Shown piece by piece: positions 26,302-34,504 of a DNA stretch of 64,000 nucleotides. Position 1 is the stretch's first letter. Every line of letters begins with the position of its first letter. The notes beneath the pieces were generated by a model. It was not told the origin of the DNA and did not search any database. It was given only the letters and a program-made list of their open reading frames with translations. The stretch is from an uncultured Myxococcales bacterium. Its GTDB lineage: Bacteria > Myxococcota_A > Polyangia > Polyangiales > Polyangiaceae. The stretch spans positions 1-64,000 of the forward strand of contig CALFEQ010000029.1 of NCBI GenBank assembly GCA_937949945.1, given 5' to 3'. The translations under genes and the position numbers were made by a program.

Positions 26302-27435
26302 TCAGGCCGCCTCGCGCGGAGCTTCGCTCGTGAGCGAGATGCGGCTGACGTGCAGCACGGCGGCGGCCGTGTCGGCGTCGTCGACGGCGGCGAACATGGG
26401 CACGAGGCGCTGCTCGTCCAAGCCGCCGAACGCGCCGCTCGGCGAGAACGCGCGCGCCTGAGGCCCGTCGAGGACGAGGTAGACGTCGCGTCGAGCGCTG
26501 CCTTCACGCCACCGCGTCGTGATGACGTACGCGATCCGTCGGCGATCGAGATGGAGCTCTTCGGTGCCACGACGGATGAGCACGCGTCGATCCGTGACGA
26601 AGTAGCGCGTCGCCCGCGCGAGCCGCCACGGGCGCAGCAGCGCCGAGTAGGCGACGAAGACCGCGAAGCCCGCGAGGAGCAGCACGACGAGCGCGACACC
26701 GGCGACGAGGACCGCCGACGTGACGGGCGGCAGCGCGTGCGCGCGCAGGACGCGGCCGAGCGGACGGGCCGAACGGACGAGCACGTGGACCGCCGCGCAT
26801 GCGAGGAGGACGCCGCCCACCGCGGTCGCGATGCGACGAGGCGTCCACCGCGACGCCTCCGGGCGCGCGGTCCAGAGCACGCGCTCGCCGTCGTCGAGGC
26901 GCTGGGCGAGCGGGCGGTTTCCGTCGCCGAGCGGAGCGCTCGGCTGGAGCCCACGAACGATCGCCCAGAGGCGATCGGGCGCTTCGACGTCGGGGAGGGT
27001 GAGCGTGAGCGTGCGGCGGAGCGCGCCGGTCGGGACGACGCGCTCGAGGACGAGATCGCCGACCCCGGGCACTCTCGGGTTCCACCGGATGATGGCGTAG
27101 CTGATGGCGTCGCGGTCGATCGAGCGCCGGAGCCGACCGCGCTGCCAGATGACGTGCTTCTCGGTGACGATGTACCGCGCCTCGGATCGGAACCACAGCG
27201 GCAGACGCCACGCGGCGAGCGCCAGCGTCGCACACCAGGCCGAGAAGGCGATCAGGCTCCCGATCGGTCGATGCAAGCCGGTCGCGACCACGATCGCGAA
27301 CGAGAGCGCCACGAGCGACATCGTCGTGGCGAAGACGGCGACGAGCTTGTATGCCCCTGGAACCGACAAGACCTTCGGGCCGCCGCTCCAGACGATCTCT
27401 TCACCGAACAGCGAGTCGCGCGCCATGCTGCCCAT
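26302..27435 (-). CDS. bacterial PH-domain membrane protein
   Basis: A 377-residue protein with paired membrane helices near 30-52 and 58-78, and again near 205-262, each pair followed by a bacterial PH-like domain (RYIVTEKHVIWQRGRLRRSIDRDAISYAI; RYFVTDRRVLIRRGTEELHLDRRRIAYVI). This duplicated layout recalls the YdbT/DUF304 families. The first ATG (27435) is used; the ATG three codons later (27426) is equally possible. Function unknown. Confidence 0.75.
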   Translation of the reverse strand: MGSMARDSLFGEEIVWSGGPKVLSVPGAYKLVAVFATTMSLVALSFAIVVATGLHRPIGSLIAFSAWCATLALAAWRLPLWFRSEARYIVTEKHVIWQRGRLRRSIDRDAISYAIIRWNPRVPGVGDLVLERVVPTGALRRTLTLTLPDVEAPDRLWAIVRGLQPSAPLGDGNRPLAQRLDDGERVLWTARPEASRWTPRRIATAVGGVLLACAAVHVLVRSARPLGRVLRAHALPPVTSAVLVAGVALVVLLLAGFAVFVAYSALLRPWRLARATRYFVTDRRVLIRRGTEELHLDRRRIAYVITTRWREGSARRDVYLVLDGPQARAFSPSGAFGGLDEQRLVPMFAAVDDADTAAAVLHVSRISLTSEAPREAA

Positions 27436-27668
27436 GCCCGACGACCCGAGACGACGACGGCGCGGAGTCCTCGGCCGTCCCTGAAGACGTCGTCACCTTC
27501 GGTCAGCTTGGGCCACAACGCTCGCTTCGTCCATGTCGGAGGCGCAGGATTCGACGCGCTCGACCTCGACGTACATGTCGGCAGCCGATCGACGATCGCG
27601 GCGGAGGCCCATTTTCCACGGGCGAACGCGACGCAGCCCGCGAGAGACCGACGGCTGAGTTTGCTCCT

Positions 27669-28661
27669 TCACTTCGGAAGCGGCAGAGGTGCGTTCCTAC
27701 GCGTCGGCCCGCGCGTGAAGGCGGCGACGACGAGCCGGCTGCACAGCTCGGGCATCGGGATCCCCGCGACGCCCGCGGCCTCGGGGAAGAGGCTCGTATC
27801 GGTGAAGCCCGGCATGGTGTTCACCTCGAGGAGCGTCGGCTCGCCGGACTCGGGCACCACGAAATCCACCCTCGAGAGGTCCCGACAGCCGAGCGCGCGA
27901 TGCGCGCGGACCGCGATCTCCTGGACGCGCCGGGTCATCGCCTCTCCGAGCGGCGCCGGGCAGAGGTGCTCGCTCCGGCCGGGAGCGTAGCGTGCCTCGT
28001 ACGTGTAAAATGCATCTTTCGGCGATCGGATCTCCGTCGGCGGGAGCGCGGGCGGGTCGAGCAGGTCGAGGACGCCGCACGTGACCTCGCGTCCCCGTGC
28101 GAACGCTTCGACGAGGACGATGTCGTCGACCTCCCACGCGGCCTCGATCGCGCGCGCGATCTCCGCGCTCGACGCGCCCTCCGACAGCCGCGCGACGCCG
28201 ATCGCCGAGCCGTTGGAGCACGGCTTGACGACGACCTTGTCGCCGAGCTCCGCGATCGCGCGCTCGGCCTCCGCCTGGGCGCTGCCTCCGCGGCGCGCCG
28301 CGATCCCCTTCGCGACGGGCAGCCCGGCCTCGGCGAAGAGGATCTTCGCGACGCGCTTGTTCATCGCGAGCGCGCTCGGGAGCACGCCCGAGCCGACGTA
28401 CGGGAGCTCGAGCACCTCGAGCAGGCCTTGCAGCGATCCGTCCTCGCCGACGGCTCCGTGCGCGACCGGGAAGACGACGTCGAAGCCGCCCGTCCGCAGC
28501 GAGTCGGCGAGGTACGCGTCGAGCTCGAGCCGCACGACCCGGTGTCCCGCCTGCTCGAGCGCGCGGGCGACCGACGTCGCCGAGGCGCGGCTCACCTCCG
28601 CCTCCGAGGTCGGGCCTCCCTGGACGACCGCGACGGAGAGCCGGCGGGACGCGGCGCTCAT
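27669..28661 (-). CDS. ddl: D-alanine--D-alanine ligase
   Basis: ATP-grasp enzyme making D-Ala-D-Ala for peptidoglycan. The 330-residue product has VVQGGPTSEAEVS (Gly-rich N-terminal motif), HGAVGEDGSLQGLLE, GVLPSALAMNK, VVKPCSNGSAIGV, SRVDFVV and the Mg/ATP motif LLEVNTMPGFTDTSLFP. ATG 28661 is fixed by its overlap with the dCMP deaminase stop (ATGA) and by the N-terminal alignment. The ORF continues upstream only as a shadow frame. Confidence 0.93.
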   Translation of the reverse strand: MSAASRRLSVAVVQGGPTSEAEVSRASATSVARALEQAGHRVVRLELDAYLADSLRTGGFDVVFPVAHGAVGEDGSLQGLLEVLELPYVGSGVLPSALAMNKRVAKILFAEAGLPVAKGIAARRGGSAQAEAERAIAELGDKVVVKPCSNGSAIGVARLSEGASSAEIARAIEAAWEVDDIVLVEAFARGREVTCGVLDLLDPPALPPTEIRSPKDAFYTYEARYAPGRSEHLCPAPLGEAMTRRVQEIAVRAHRALGCRDLSRVDFVVPESGEPTLLEVNTMPGFTDTSLFPEAAGVAGIPMPELCSRLVVAAFTRGPTRRNAPLPLPK

Positions 28662-29125
28662 CGCGCCTCCTCCGCCGAGCGCGCCGGCGTCCCCGCGGTC
28701 TTCGTCAGATCGACGAGCTCGATGCCGAGCTTCTGCGAGAACTCGAAGATCTTCTCGTCGCGGTAGAACTCGCCGAACACGATGCGGACGATGCCGGCGT
28801 TCGCGATGAGCCGGAAGCACCCCCAGCAGGGCGACGCGGTCACGTAGATCGTGGCGCCGTCGATCCGCATTCCGTTCTTGGCGGCCTGGACGATGGCGTT
28901 CGCCTCCGCGTGCACCGTCCGAATGCAGTGGCCGTCCTCCATCAGGTGGCCCTCCTCGTCGCAATGAGGGAGCCCGCGGATCGAGCCGTTGTACCCCGTC
29001 GCGAGGATCGATCGGTCGCGCACGATGACCGCGCCGACGAACTTGCGGTCGCAGGTCGATCGCGTGGCGACCTCCCGCGCGATGTTCATGAAGTATTCGT
29101 CCCAGGAAACGCGCTGCCGAGCCAT
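28658..29125 (-). CDS. dCMP/cytidine deaminase family protein (ComEB-like)
   Basis: A 155-residue zinc deaminase. Zinc and catalytic motifs are intact: HAEANAI (His ligand plus proton-shuttle Glu) and PCWGC (two Cys ligands). The SWDEYFMNIAREVATRSTCDRKFVGAVIV start is typical of the dCMP deaminase/ComEB family. ATG 29125 (MARQRVSW) matches the family N-terminus; in-frame GTG 29176 and ATG 29173 would add about 17 residues. It is coupled to ddl. Confidence 0.9.
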   Translation of the reverse strand: MARQRVSWDEYFMNIAREVATRSTCDRKFVGAVIVRDRSILATGYNGSIRGLPHCDEEGHLMEDGHCIRTVHAEANAIVQAAKNGMRIDGATIYVTASPCWGCFRLIANAGIVRIVFGEFYRDEKIFEFSQKLGIELVDLTKTAGTPARSAEEAR

Positions 29126-29273
29126 CGGTTGCCCCGTGCGTCGACCGAATCGACTTCGTCCGAGGGCGGTCATCACCGCCGAATCGTGAGGGGGGCATTT
29201 TCGGGACGAACGGCCCCGGGCGCAATGGCCGACCCCCTCTCGATCTCTCTCGTCCCGAGGGCCGGCGGGCGGC

Positions 29274-29279
29274 TATCCT
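29274..29279 (+). promoter_or_regulatory. TANNNT box 7 nt before ATG 29287 (leaderless-type -10)
   Basis: TATCCT, then CGGACTC (7 nt), then ATG. No purine-rich ribosome site lies between. It predicts a transcript starting at the A of the ATG. Confidence 0.5.
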
Positions 29280-29286
29280 CGGACTC

Positions 29287-30195
29287 ATGCGGAGGCTTCG
29301 GCGCGTCCTTTTCACTCTCGCCCTCGCCACGGCGACGACGAGCGCCGCCGCTGGACCTCCTCCGCCCAAGAAAGACAAGGGCAACACCACGGCGAAGGTG
29401 GAGACGCCCGCCGACGTCGAGACGGCCGAGCAGCTCTACGCGAAGCTCGACTACGAGAAGGCGAACGAGGTCGCCGAGCGCGTCACGAAGCAGCGCAACC
29501 TGACGCACGACCAACTCGTCCGCGCCTACAAGATCCTCGCGGTGACCAACGCGATCCTCGACAAGGAGGAGGCCGCGCGCGACGCCTTCCTCCAACTGCT
29601 CGTCTTCGAGCCCGAGTACACGGTCGACACCGCGCTCGGACCGAAGGTGTCCACGCCGTTCGTCGAGGCGCGGGGTCAGTTCCGCTCGCTGCCGACCAAG
29701 CCCGGCATCGAGATCGTCGCGAACGTGCGCTCCGACGGCGGCCAGCTCCGCGTGACGACGCGCGACCCGACGCACATCGTGAAGAAGGTGAACGTCGGCT
29801 ACCGCTGGACCTCCTCCGGCGAGTACACGGTCACGCAGCTCTCGGTCGGAGACGGCCTCGTCGAGGTCGCCTCCGCTCCCGCCGGCAGGACGCGCCTCGA
29901 CTTCTACGCCCAGGCGCTCGACGAGCGCGACAACGCCGTCTTCGAAGCGGGCAGCCCTCAAGTCCCGAAGAGCGCCTTCGCGGAGCCGGGCCCCCGACCG
30001 GCCCCGACCACCTCGAAGCCGGGCGCCGAAGAGAAGAGCGGCTCCGTCTTCTCGAGCCCGTTCTTCTGGCTCTTCGCCGGCGCGGCCGTCGCCGGCGGCG
30101 GCACGGCCCTCTTCTTCGCGCTCCGCCCCGAGGCCCCTCCCACGGAGGCGTCGCTCACGCCCGTGCTTCGGTGTGGGGGGGAGCTGTGTAAGTAG
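29287..30195 (+). CDS. secreted TPR-like protein with C-terminal membrane helix
   Basis: A 302-residue exported protein (signal peptide ends TSAAAG). Residues 40-130 form TPR-like helices (AEQLYAKLDYEKANEVAERVTKQRN), followed by a β-rich region and one C-terminal membrane helix near 260-278 (FWLFAGAAVAGGGTALFFAL). Similar proteins are common in Myxococcota, but I cannot name the family. Its stop is 2 bp from a perfect-looking GGCTCCA hairpin. Confidence 0.7.
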   Translation: MRRLRRVLFTLALATATTSAAAGPPPPKKDKGNTTAKVETPADVETAEQLYAKLDYEKANEVAERVTKQRNLTHDQLVRAYKILAVTNAILDKEEAARDAFLQLLVFEPEYTVDTALGPKVSTPFVEARGQFRSLPTKPGIEIVANVRSDGGQLRVTTRDPTHIVKKVNVGYRWTSSGEYTVTQLSVGDGLVEVASAPAGRTRLDFYAQALDERDNAVFEAGSPQVPKSAFAEPGPRPAPTTSKPGAEEKSGSVFSSPFFWLFAGAAVAGGGTALFFALRPEAPPTEASLTPVLRCGGELCK

Positions 30196-30196
30196 A

Positions 30197-30262
30197 GGCT
30201 CCGGGCTCCAGGCTCCAGGCTCCAGATCACCCCCAGGAGCCCGGAGCCTGGAGCCTGGAGCC
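30197..30262. repeat. heptamer hairpin 3 (GGCTCCA type)
   Basis: Four direct units, GGCTCCG plus three GGCTCCA (30197-30224), a short loop GATCACCCCC, then four inverted units AGGAGCC, CGGAGCC, TGGAGCC, TGGAGCC (30235-30262). The arms can pair over about 28 bp. It lies exactly between two converging genes, 2 bp and 9 bp from their stop codons, so it could act as a bidirectional terminator. Confidence 0.85.
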
Positions 30263-30271
30263 TGAAGTCAG

Positions 30272-30790
30272 TCACTCACACAACCCCGCGCACCACTCCC
30301 CGACGCTCGCGCACGTCGTCGGCGGGACGCGCTGGTTGACGCTCACGAGCTTGACCGGGATCGAAAGTGGGGCCTCGCCTTGGCCCACGGTCATGATCGC
30401 GCAGCCGATCATGAAGTCCTGGACCTGATCGGGGCGGCGCGGGTCTCGGCGTTGGGCGATCGCGAGGAGGGCGTGCTCGCCATACGGGATCGTGATCGGC
30501 TTCTGGCCGGCGAGCATCTCGCAGAGGCTCGACGCGGGCGCGGGTGGGTTCACCGTCGGGACCAGCGTGGTCGGATCCGTGAGTCGGGCCGCGATGAGAT
30601 CGCCGCAGATCCTCGGACGCTCCTCGGGGTTCTTCACTTCGAAGACGAGGACCTGGACGAAGTCGGTCGCCACCGCGGCCGCGGTGGACGGGAACTGAAT
30701 CGTGTACGAGCCCCTCGAGGGCTCGGCCTCTCCCGCGCTGCATGCGACTGCGAGCGCCGCCGCGCTCGCGAGCGGAACGACGCGCTTCAT
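30272..30790 (-). CDS. hypothetical lipoprotein
   Basis: A 172-residue lipoprotein (lipobox ALAVAC, C17). The mature part is a single β-rich domain with four or more cysteines (ICGDL, SSLCEM, IGCAIM, TTCASVGEWCAGLC). No family recognised. Its ATG overlaps the stop of the solute-binding protein gene (ATGA), which suggests that the two act together. Confidence 0.7.
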   Translation of the reverse strand: MKRVVPLASAAALAVACSAGEAEPSRGSYTIQFPSTAAAVATDFVQVLVFEVKNPEERPRICGDLIAARLTDPTTLVPTVNPPAPASSLCEMLAGQKPITIPYGEHALLAIAQRRDPRRPDQVQDFMIGCAIMTVGQGEAPLSIPVKLVSVNQRVPPTTCASVGEWCAGLCE

Positions 30791-32214
30791 TGGATCGTCT
30801 CCAGCAGCGACTCGGCCGTGTAGCGATCGACGGTCTTGTAGACGACCCGCTTCGTCGTCTCGTCACGCACGGCTTGCCAGACGATGAAGCCGGCGGTGAC
30901 GTTGCCGTTGTCCTGCAGGTCGACGTTGCCGGACGCTCCCTTGTAGTCGATGTCGCCGCCCTCTCGGAGCTCGAGGAGGCCCTCCCCGATCTCCGCGGGC
31001 GTGATGGGCCGGCCGCCGGGCCTCGAGACCTCCTTCAGGGCGTCGCGGATCGCGATCCGATCGGTGGTGGTCCCGGCCTTCTGGATCGCGAACGCGACGA
31101 GGATCGCCGCGTCGAACGCGTTGGCCGCGAACGCGGGCGCGTCCTCCGCCGGGTCGAGCGGGAAGTACGAGGCGTAGATCGTCTTGAATGCGTTGTACTC
31201 GGTCGTGCCCGGCTGCGTGTCGGGGTTCGTGCCGAAGACGCCTTCGGCGGTCGAAGGTGACGTCGGGTCACCCGGATCGTCGAGGCTCAGATCCAGAAAG
31301 CCCTGCGTGTAGACGCCGTCCGTGCCGATGAAGAAGAAGTCGGGGTCGCTCTTGTACTTGTCGGTCTTCTTGAAATCCCGAACGAACTGCGCCGCGGCCT
31401 TCTCGTACGAGATGATGGCGAGGCACTGCGGATCCCGCGCGGCGATTTCGTTCGCGACGGCCTCGTAGCTCGCCGCCGCCTCGAGCGGGATCATCTTGTC
31501 CGCGACGACCTGTCCGCCGGTGCGCGGGAAGTTGTTCTTGATGACCCTCGCCATCGACGTTCCGTACGGGTTGTCGATGTAGACGAGCGCGAGACGGGTG
31601 CACGGCCGCGGCGCGCCGCCTTCTGTGGTCGGGGGCGTGCCGGCGTCGCCGAGGCCTCGCGGCGTCCGGGTCGCGAAGAGGATGACGGCCGCGCCCTGGA
31701 AGTCGTCGGCCGGCGTCGTCCGAAAGAGGAAGCGATCGGTCGCAGGCTGGATGTCCGTGAGCTCGACGGACGTCGCGGCCGGAGTGAGCTGGATGATCTG
31801 GTGCCCCGCGAGGATGTCCTGCGTCGCCTTGACCTGCCCGCTGCTCACGGGACCGATCACGGCGACGACGCCCTTCTTCGCGAACCCCTCGACCACCGCA
31901 CGCACGCCGTCGCCCTCGTCGCTCTTGTCGTCGACGACGTCGAAGCGGACCGGGCGTCCGAGCAGCCCTCCGCCCGCGTTGATCTCCCCTTCCGCCGTTC
32001 GCAGCGCGTCGCGAAGTGGAGCGGTGAAGCTGCCGAGATCGCGCGAGAGGCCGAGCGAGACGCCGATGACGATCGGCTCCGGCGCGGACGGCTTGGGCGC
32101 CTCCTCCGCGCAGCCTTGTCCGGCGAACGCCGCGAATCCGAAGAGCGCCGCGCCTCCCAAGAGAAGAGAAGCAGCGGTGATTCGGGCTCCGAGCCCCGCC
32201 CCACACTCGGACAT
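30787..32214 (-). CDS. ABC-type branched-chain-amino-acid-like solute-binding lipoprotein
   Basis: A 475-residue periplasmic binding protein type I (Peripla_BP_6/LivJ-like), lipobox AGQGC (C35). Family segments: IVIGVSLGLSRDLGSF, EINAGGGLLGRPVRFDVVDDKSDE, VVAVIGPVSSGQVKA, IIQLTPAATSVELTD, LALVYIDNPYGTSMA, VGTDGVYTQGF-like GTDGVYTQGF. No permease or ATPase gene is nearby. It follows a transmembrane kinase gene by 60 bp. CATAAT lies 6 nt before the ATG on the minus strand. Confidence 0.9.
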   Translation of the reverse strand: MSECGAGLGARITAASLLLGGAALFGFAAFAGQGCAEEAPKPSAPEPIVIGVSLGLSRDLGSFTAPLRDALRTAEGEINAGGGLLGRPVRFDVVDDKSDEGDGVRAVVEGFAKKGVVAVIGPVSSGQVKATQDILAGHQIIQLTPAATSVELTDIQPATDRFLFRTTPADDFQGAAVILFATRTPRGLGDAGTPPTTEGGAPRPCTRLALVYIDNPYGTSMARVIKNNFPRTGGQVVADKMIPLEAAASYEAVANEIAARDPQCLAIISYEKAAAQFVRDFKKTDKYKSDPDFFFIGTDGVYTQGFLDLSLDDPGDPTSPSTAEGVFGTNPDTQPGTTEYNAFKTIYASYFPLDPAEDAPAFAANAFDAAILVAFAIQKAGTTTDRIAIRDALKEVSRPGGRPITPAEIGEGLLELREGGDIDYKGASGNVDLQDNGNVTAGFIVWQAVRDETTKRVVYKTVDRYTAESLLETIQ

Positions 32215-32274
32215 GGCGTGATTATGCCGCCGTCACGGACGCCGGGGAATGGCGCACGCCGCGCGAGCGTGCGT

Positions 32275-34125
32275 TCACTTGAATCCGACGTACTTCGTCG
32301 CGGTCTCGTTCGACTTGATGAAGACGGTGACGGTCTGCTTCTGACCGGGGCTCTCGCCGTTCTCGACCGTGAGCGTGTGCGCCCCCGGGCTGAGCGGGAC
32401 CTTGTTGCACGGCGTCGTGCAAACGGGCCGGCCGTTCTCGCTGATGCGCGCCCACGGATACGACGTGATCGTCAAATAGCCGTTCTCCTCGGCGGGCTGC
32501 GGAGGCGGCGACGGTTTGGGCGCCGCGGTACGCACCGGCGTGGAGTGCGACTTCGGCGAGGGCGAGGTCGTCGTGGAGGGCGTGCGCGTGGGGGCGGCGG
32601 TCGTCGCCGCCGGCGGCGTGGCGCTGGCCGTCGCGCTCGCGGTCGCGGTGGTCGCGGCCACGGTGGAGGCGGGCGCGGCGCTCGCGATCTCCGTCGGTGC
32701 GGCGGTCGGCGCACCGGTGGCGGTGACGGGCATCGTCGGCGTCGCGGTGGCCGTGCCGATCAGGTCGCCGAGCGCGAGCTCCTTGTTCCGATCGCGCAGC
32801 CCGATCACGAGGATGAGGAGGGCGGCGAGGAGGAAGCAGCCGATCGTGACGACGATGAGCAGAGCGCTGCTCGTCGACTTCGGCGGCGGCACCGCCATCA
32901 GCGCCTGGGACGTCGTCGGCGGCGGAAGCGGCGTGGGAGGCAGAGGATTCGTCGACAGGCCACCGTAGCTCGCGACGACGCCGCTGCCGCTGCCGCTCCC
33001 CGACGTCCCGAGCCTCAGGAGCTGCCCGCTCACGTTCGCGCCGGACTGCGCCATGCGCTTGAGCGACTCGGCCGTGAGGGCCTGGAGCTCCTGGGTGTTG
33101 GAGGCGCTCGTGATCGCCGCCATGTGGCGCTGGATCTGCCGCTGCACCTCTTCGCGCACCGCGCCGAAGAGCGAGAGCATCTTCTGGCTCACGTCCTCCT
33201 GGCGAACGATGCGCGGCTGGGCCAAGAGCCACGACTCGAGCGCCGACCGCATCTCCGCGGCGGACTGGAAGCGCGCGTCCGGATCCTTCTCGAGGGCGCG
33301 CGCGACCAGAATCTCGAGGGAGGGATCCACGTCGGGCACCACCATCGAGAGCCGCGGGATCGGCTCGTTCATCAGCTTGTGGAGCGTGTTCGCGGCGTTT
33401 TCGCCCGTCATCAGGCGCTGCTGGGCGATCATCTCCCAGAGGACGATGCCCATCGCGAACAGGTCGGAGCGCGCGTCGATGCGCTGCCCCATGGCCTGCT
33501 CCGGAGACATGTACGCGACCTTGCCCTTGAGGACGCCGACCTCCGTCTCCGTCGACGACAGCGCGGCCTTCGCGATCCCGAAGTCCACGAGCTTCGTGTG
33601 GCCGTCGTACGTGACGAAGATGTTGTGGGGGCTGATGTCGCGGTGGATGATCGAGAGTGGCGTGCCGTCGTAGTCGCGCAGCTCGTGGGCGTACCCGAGC
33701 CCGGCGAGCGCATCGACGATGATGCGAACGGAGATCTCCGGCTCGATCCGCTCGTTCCTACGGAGCGCCTCCTTGAGGACCTTGTTGAGCGATTGGCCCT
33801 CGAGGTACTCCATCGCGATGAAGTAGACGCCGTTCTGCTCCCCGACCTCGTAGGTGTGGACGATGTTCGGGTGATTGAGGCGGGCGGCGAGACGCGCCTC
33901 GTCGAGGAACATGTTGCGAAACGCCGGCTCCTCGGCGAGCGCCTGGCGCAGCCGCTTGATGACGGCGAGCTTGTTGAAGCCCATCTGGCCGCGCGCCACC
34001 GACAGGAAGACGTCGGCCATGCCGCCGCGCCCCAAGCTCGCGAAGAGCTGGTACTTGCCGAAGGCGGTCGTCCCCGCGCCTTCGACCTTCGCCTCCGATC
34101 TGGGGGCGCGTGCTTCCCCGACCAT
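32275..34125 (-). CDS. membrane Ser/Thr kinase with C-terminal PEGA domain
   Basis: A 616-residue kinase. Catalytic motifs: LGRGGMADVFLSV, K57 in AVIKR, HRDISPHNI (D163; HRD-x-S-x-x-N variant common in myxobacterial kinases), DFG (181-183), MSPEQ. A helical region (about 305-370), Pro-rich linker, one membrane helix (about 421-442), an Ala/Thr-rich spacer and a PEGA-like β domain at about 548-616 (GYLTITSYPWARISENGRPVCTTPC). The extracytoplasmic PEGA domain may sense the envelope. It is upstream of the solute-binding and lipoprotein genes. Confidence 0.93.
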   Translation of the reverse strand: MVGEARAPRSEAKVEGAGTTAFGKYQLFASLGRGGMADVFLSVARGQMGFNKLAVIKRLRQALAEEPAFRNMFLDEARLAARLNHPNIVHTYEVGEQNGVYFIAMEYLEGQSLNKVLKEALRRNERIEPEISVRIIVDALAGLGYAHELRDYDGTPLSIIHRDISPHNIFVTYDGHTKLVDFGIAKAALSSTETEVGVLKGKVAYMSPEQAMGQRIDARSDLFAMGIVLWEMIAQQRLMTGENAANTLHKLMNEPIPRLSMVVPDVDPSLEILVARALEKDPDARFQSAAEMRSALESWLLAQPRIVRQEDVSQKMLSLFGAVREEVQRQIQRHMAAITSASNTQELQALTAESLKRMAQSGANVSGQLLRLGTSGSGSGSGVVASYGGLSTNPLPPTPLPPPTTSQALMAVPPPKSTSSALLIVVTIGCFLLAALLILVIGLRDRNKELALGDLIGTATATPTMPVTATGAPTAAPTEIASAAPASTVAATTATASATASATPPAATTAAPTRTPSTTTSPSPKSHSTPVRTAAPKPSPPPQPAEENGYLTITSYPWARISENGRPVCTTPCNKVPLSPGAHTLTVENGESPGQKQTVTVFIKSNETATKYVGFK

Positions 34126-34266
34126 ACGTTTTTATGGAGTATCTGTCAGGGAGAGATGGGTCAAGGAGCGCACATGGTGCGACAACCGTGTCGCGGTAGT
34201 TATTTCATGGACTTGTGAGAGGTCTCGATCGAGTCCTCGACGGAAAAGCGTTCACAAGTCTTCGGC
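34126..34266. other. gap upstream of kinase, no gene seen
   Basis: AT-richer stretch just before the kinase start (TTTTTATGG on the plus strand) that probably holds its promoter; no clean box was identified. A single AGTCCTC at 34231-34237 precedes the heptamer cluster. Confidence 0.4.
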
Positions 34267-34491
34267 AGTCCTCGGTCCTCGGGCCTCAGCGAAACGGGCA
34301 TCCATGGATGCCGCGCCCCCAAGCAACCATCGACAGCCGGCTTCCGAAGTCCTCCGTCGCGATGACGAACGCGTCACCATGACGATCGCGAGCGGCACGC
34401 CGCTCACACGGCTCGGCGGGGAGTACTGGTCGATGAAGCGACCGGAGGCTTCCGGGCTCCCCTTCCCTGGAGCCCGGAGCCTGGAGCCTCC
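34267..34491. repeat. heptamer cassette 4 (mixed AGTCCTC / GGCTCC type)
   Basis: Left part: AGTCCTC, GGTCCTC, GGGCCTC (34267-34287), drifting towards the other unit type. Then 156 bp starting AGCGAAAC with no clear gene. Right part: a compact hairpin, GGAGGCTTCCGGGCTCC (34444-34460) against GGAGCCCGGAGCC plus TGGAGCCTCC (34469-34491), ending 13 bp from the stop of the next minus-strand gene. Confidence 0.7.
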
Positions 34492-34504
34492 GTCGTCCGC
34501 TAGC

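Noticed and set aside
27465..27471. Seventh heptamer locus (single AGTCCTC)
   Set aside because: Only one unit and no inverted partner nearby; chance occurrence is likely.
34126..34504. tRNA or small RNA gene in the larger gaps
   Set aside because: No cloverleaf-like pairing, T-loop GGTTCGA context or conserved RNA motif was found here or in the other gaps.
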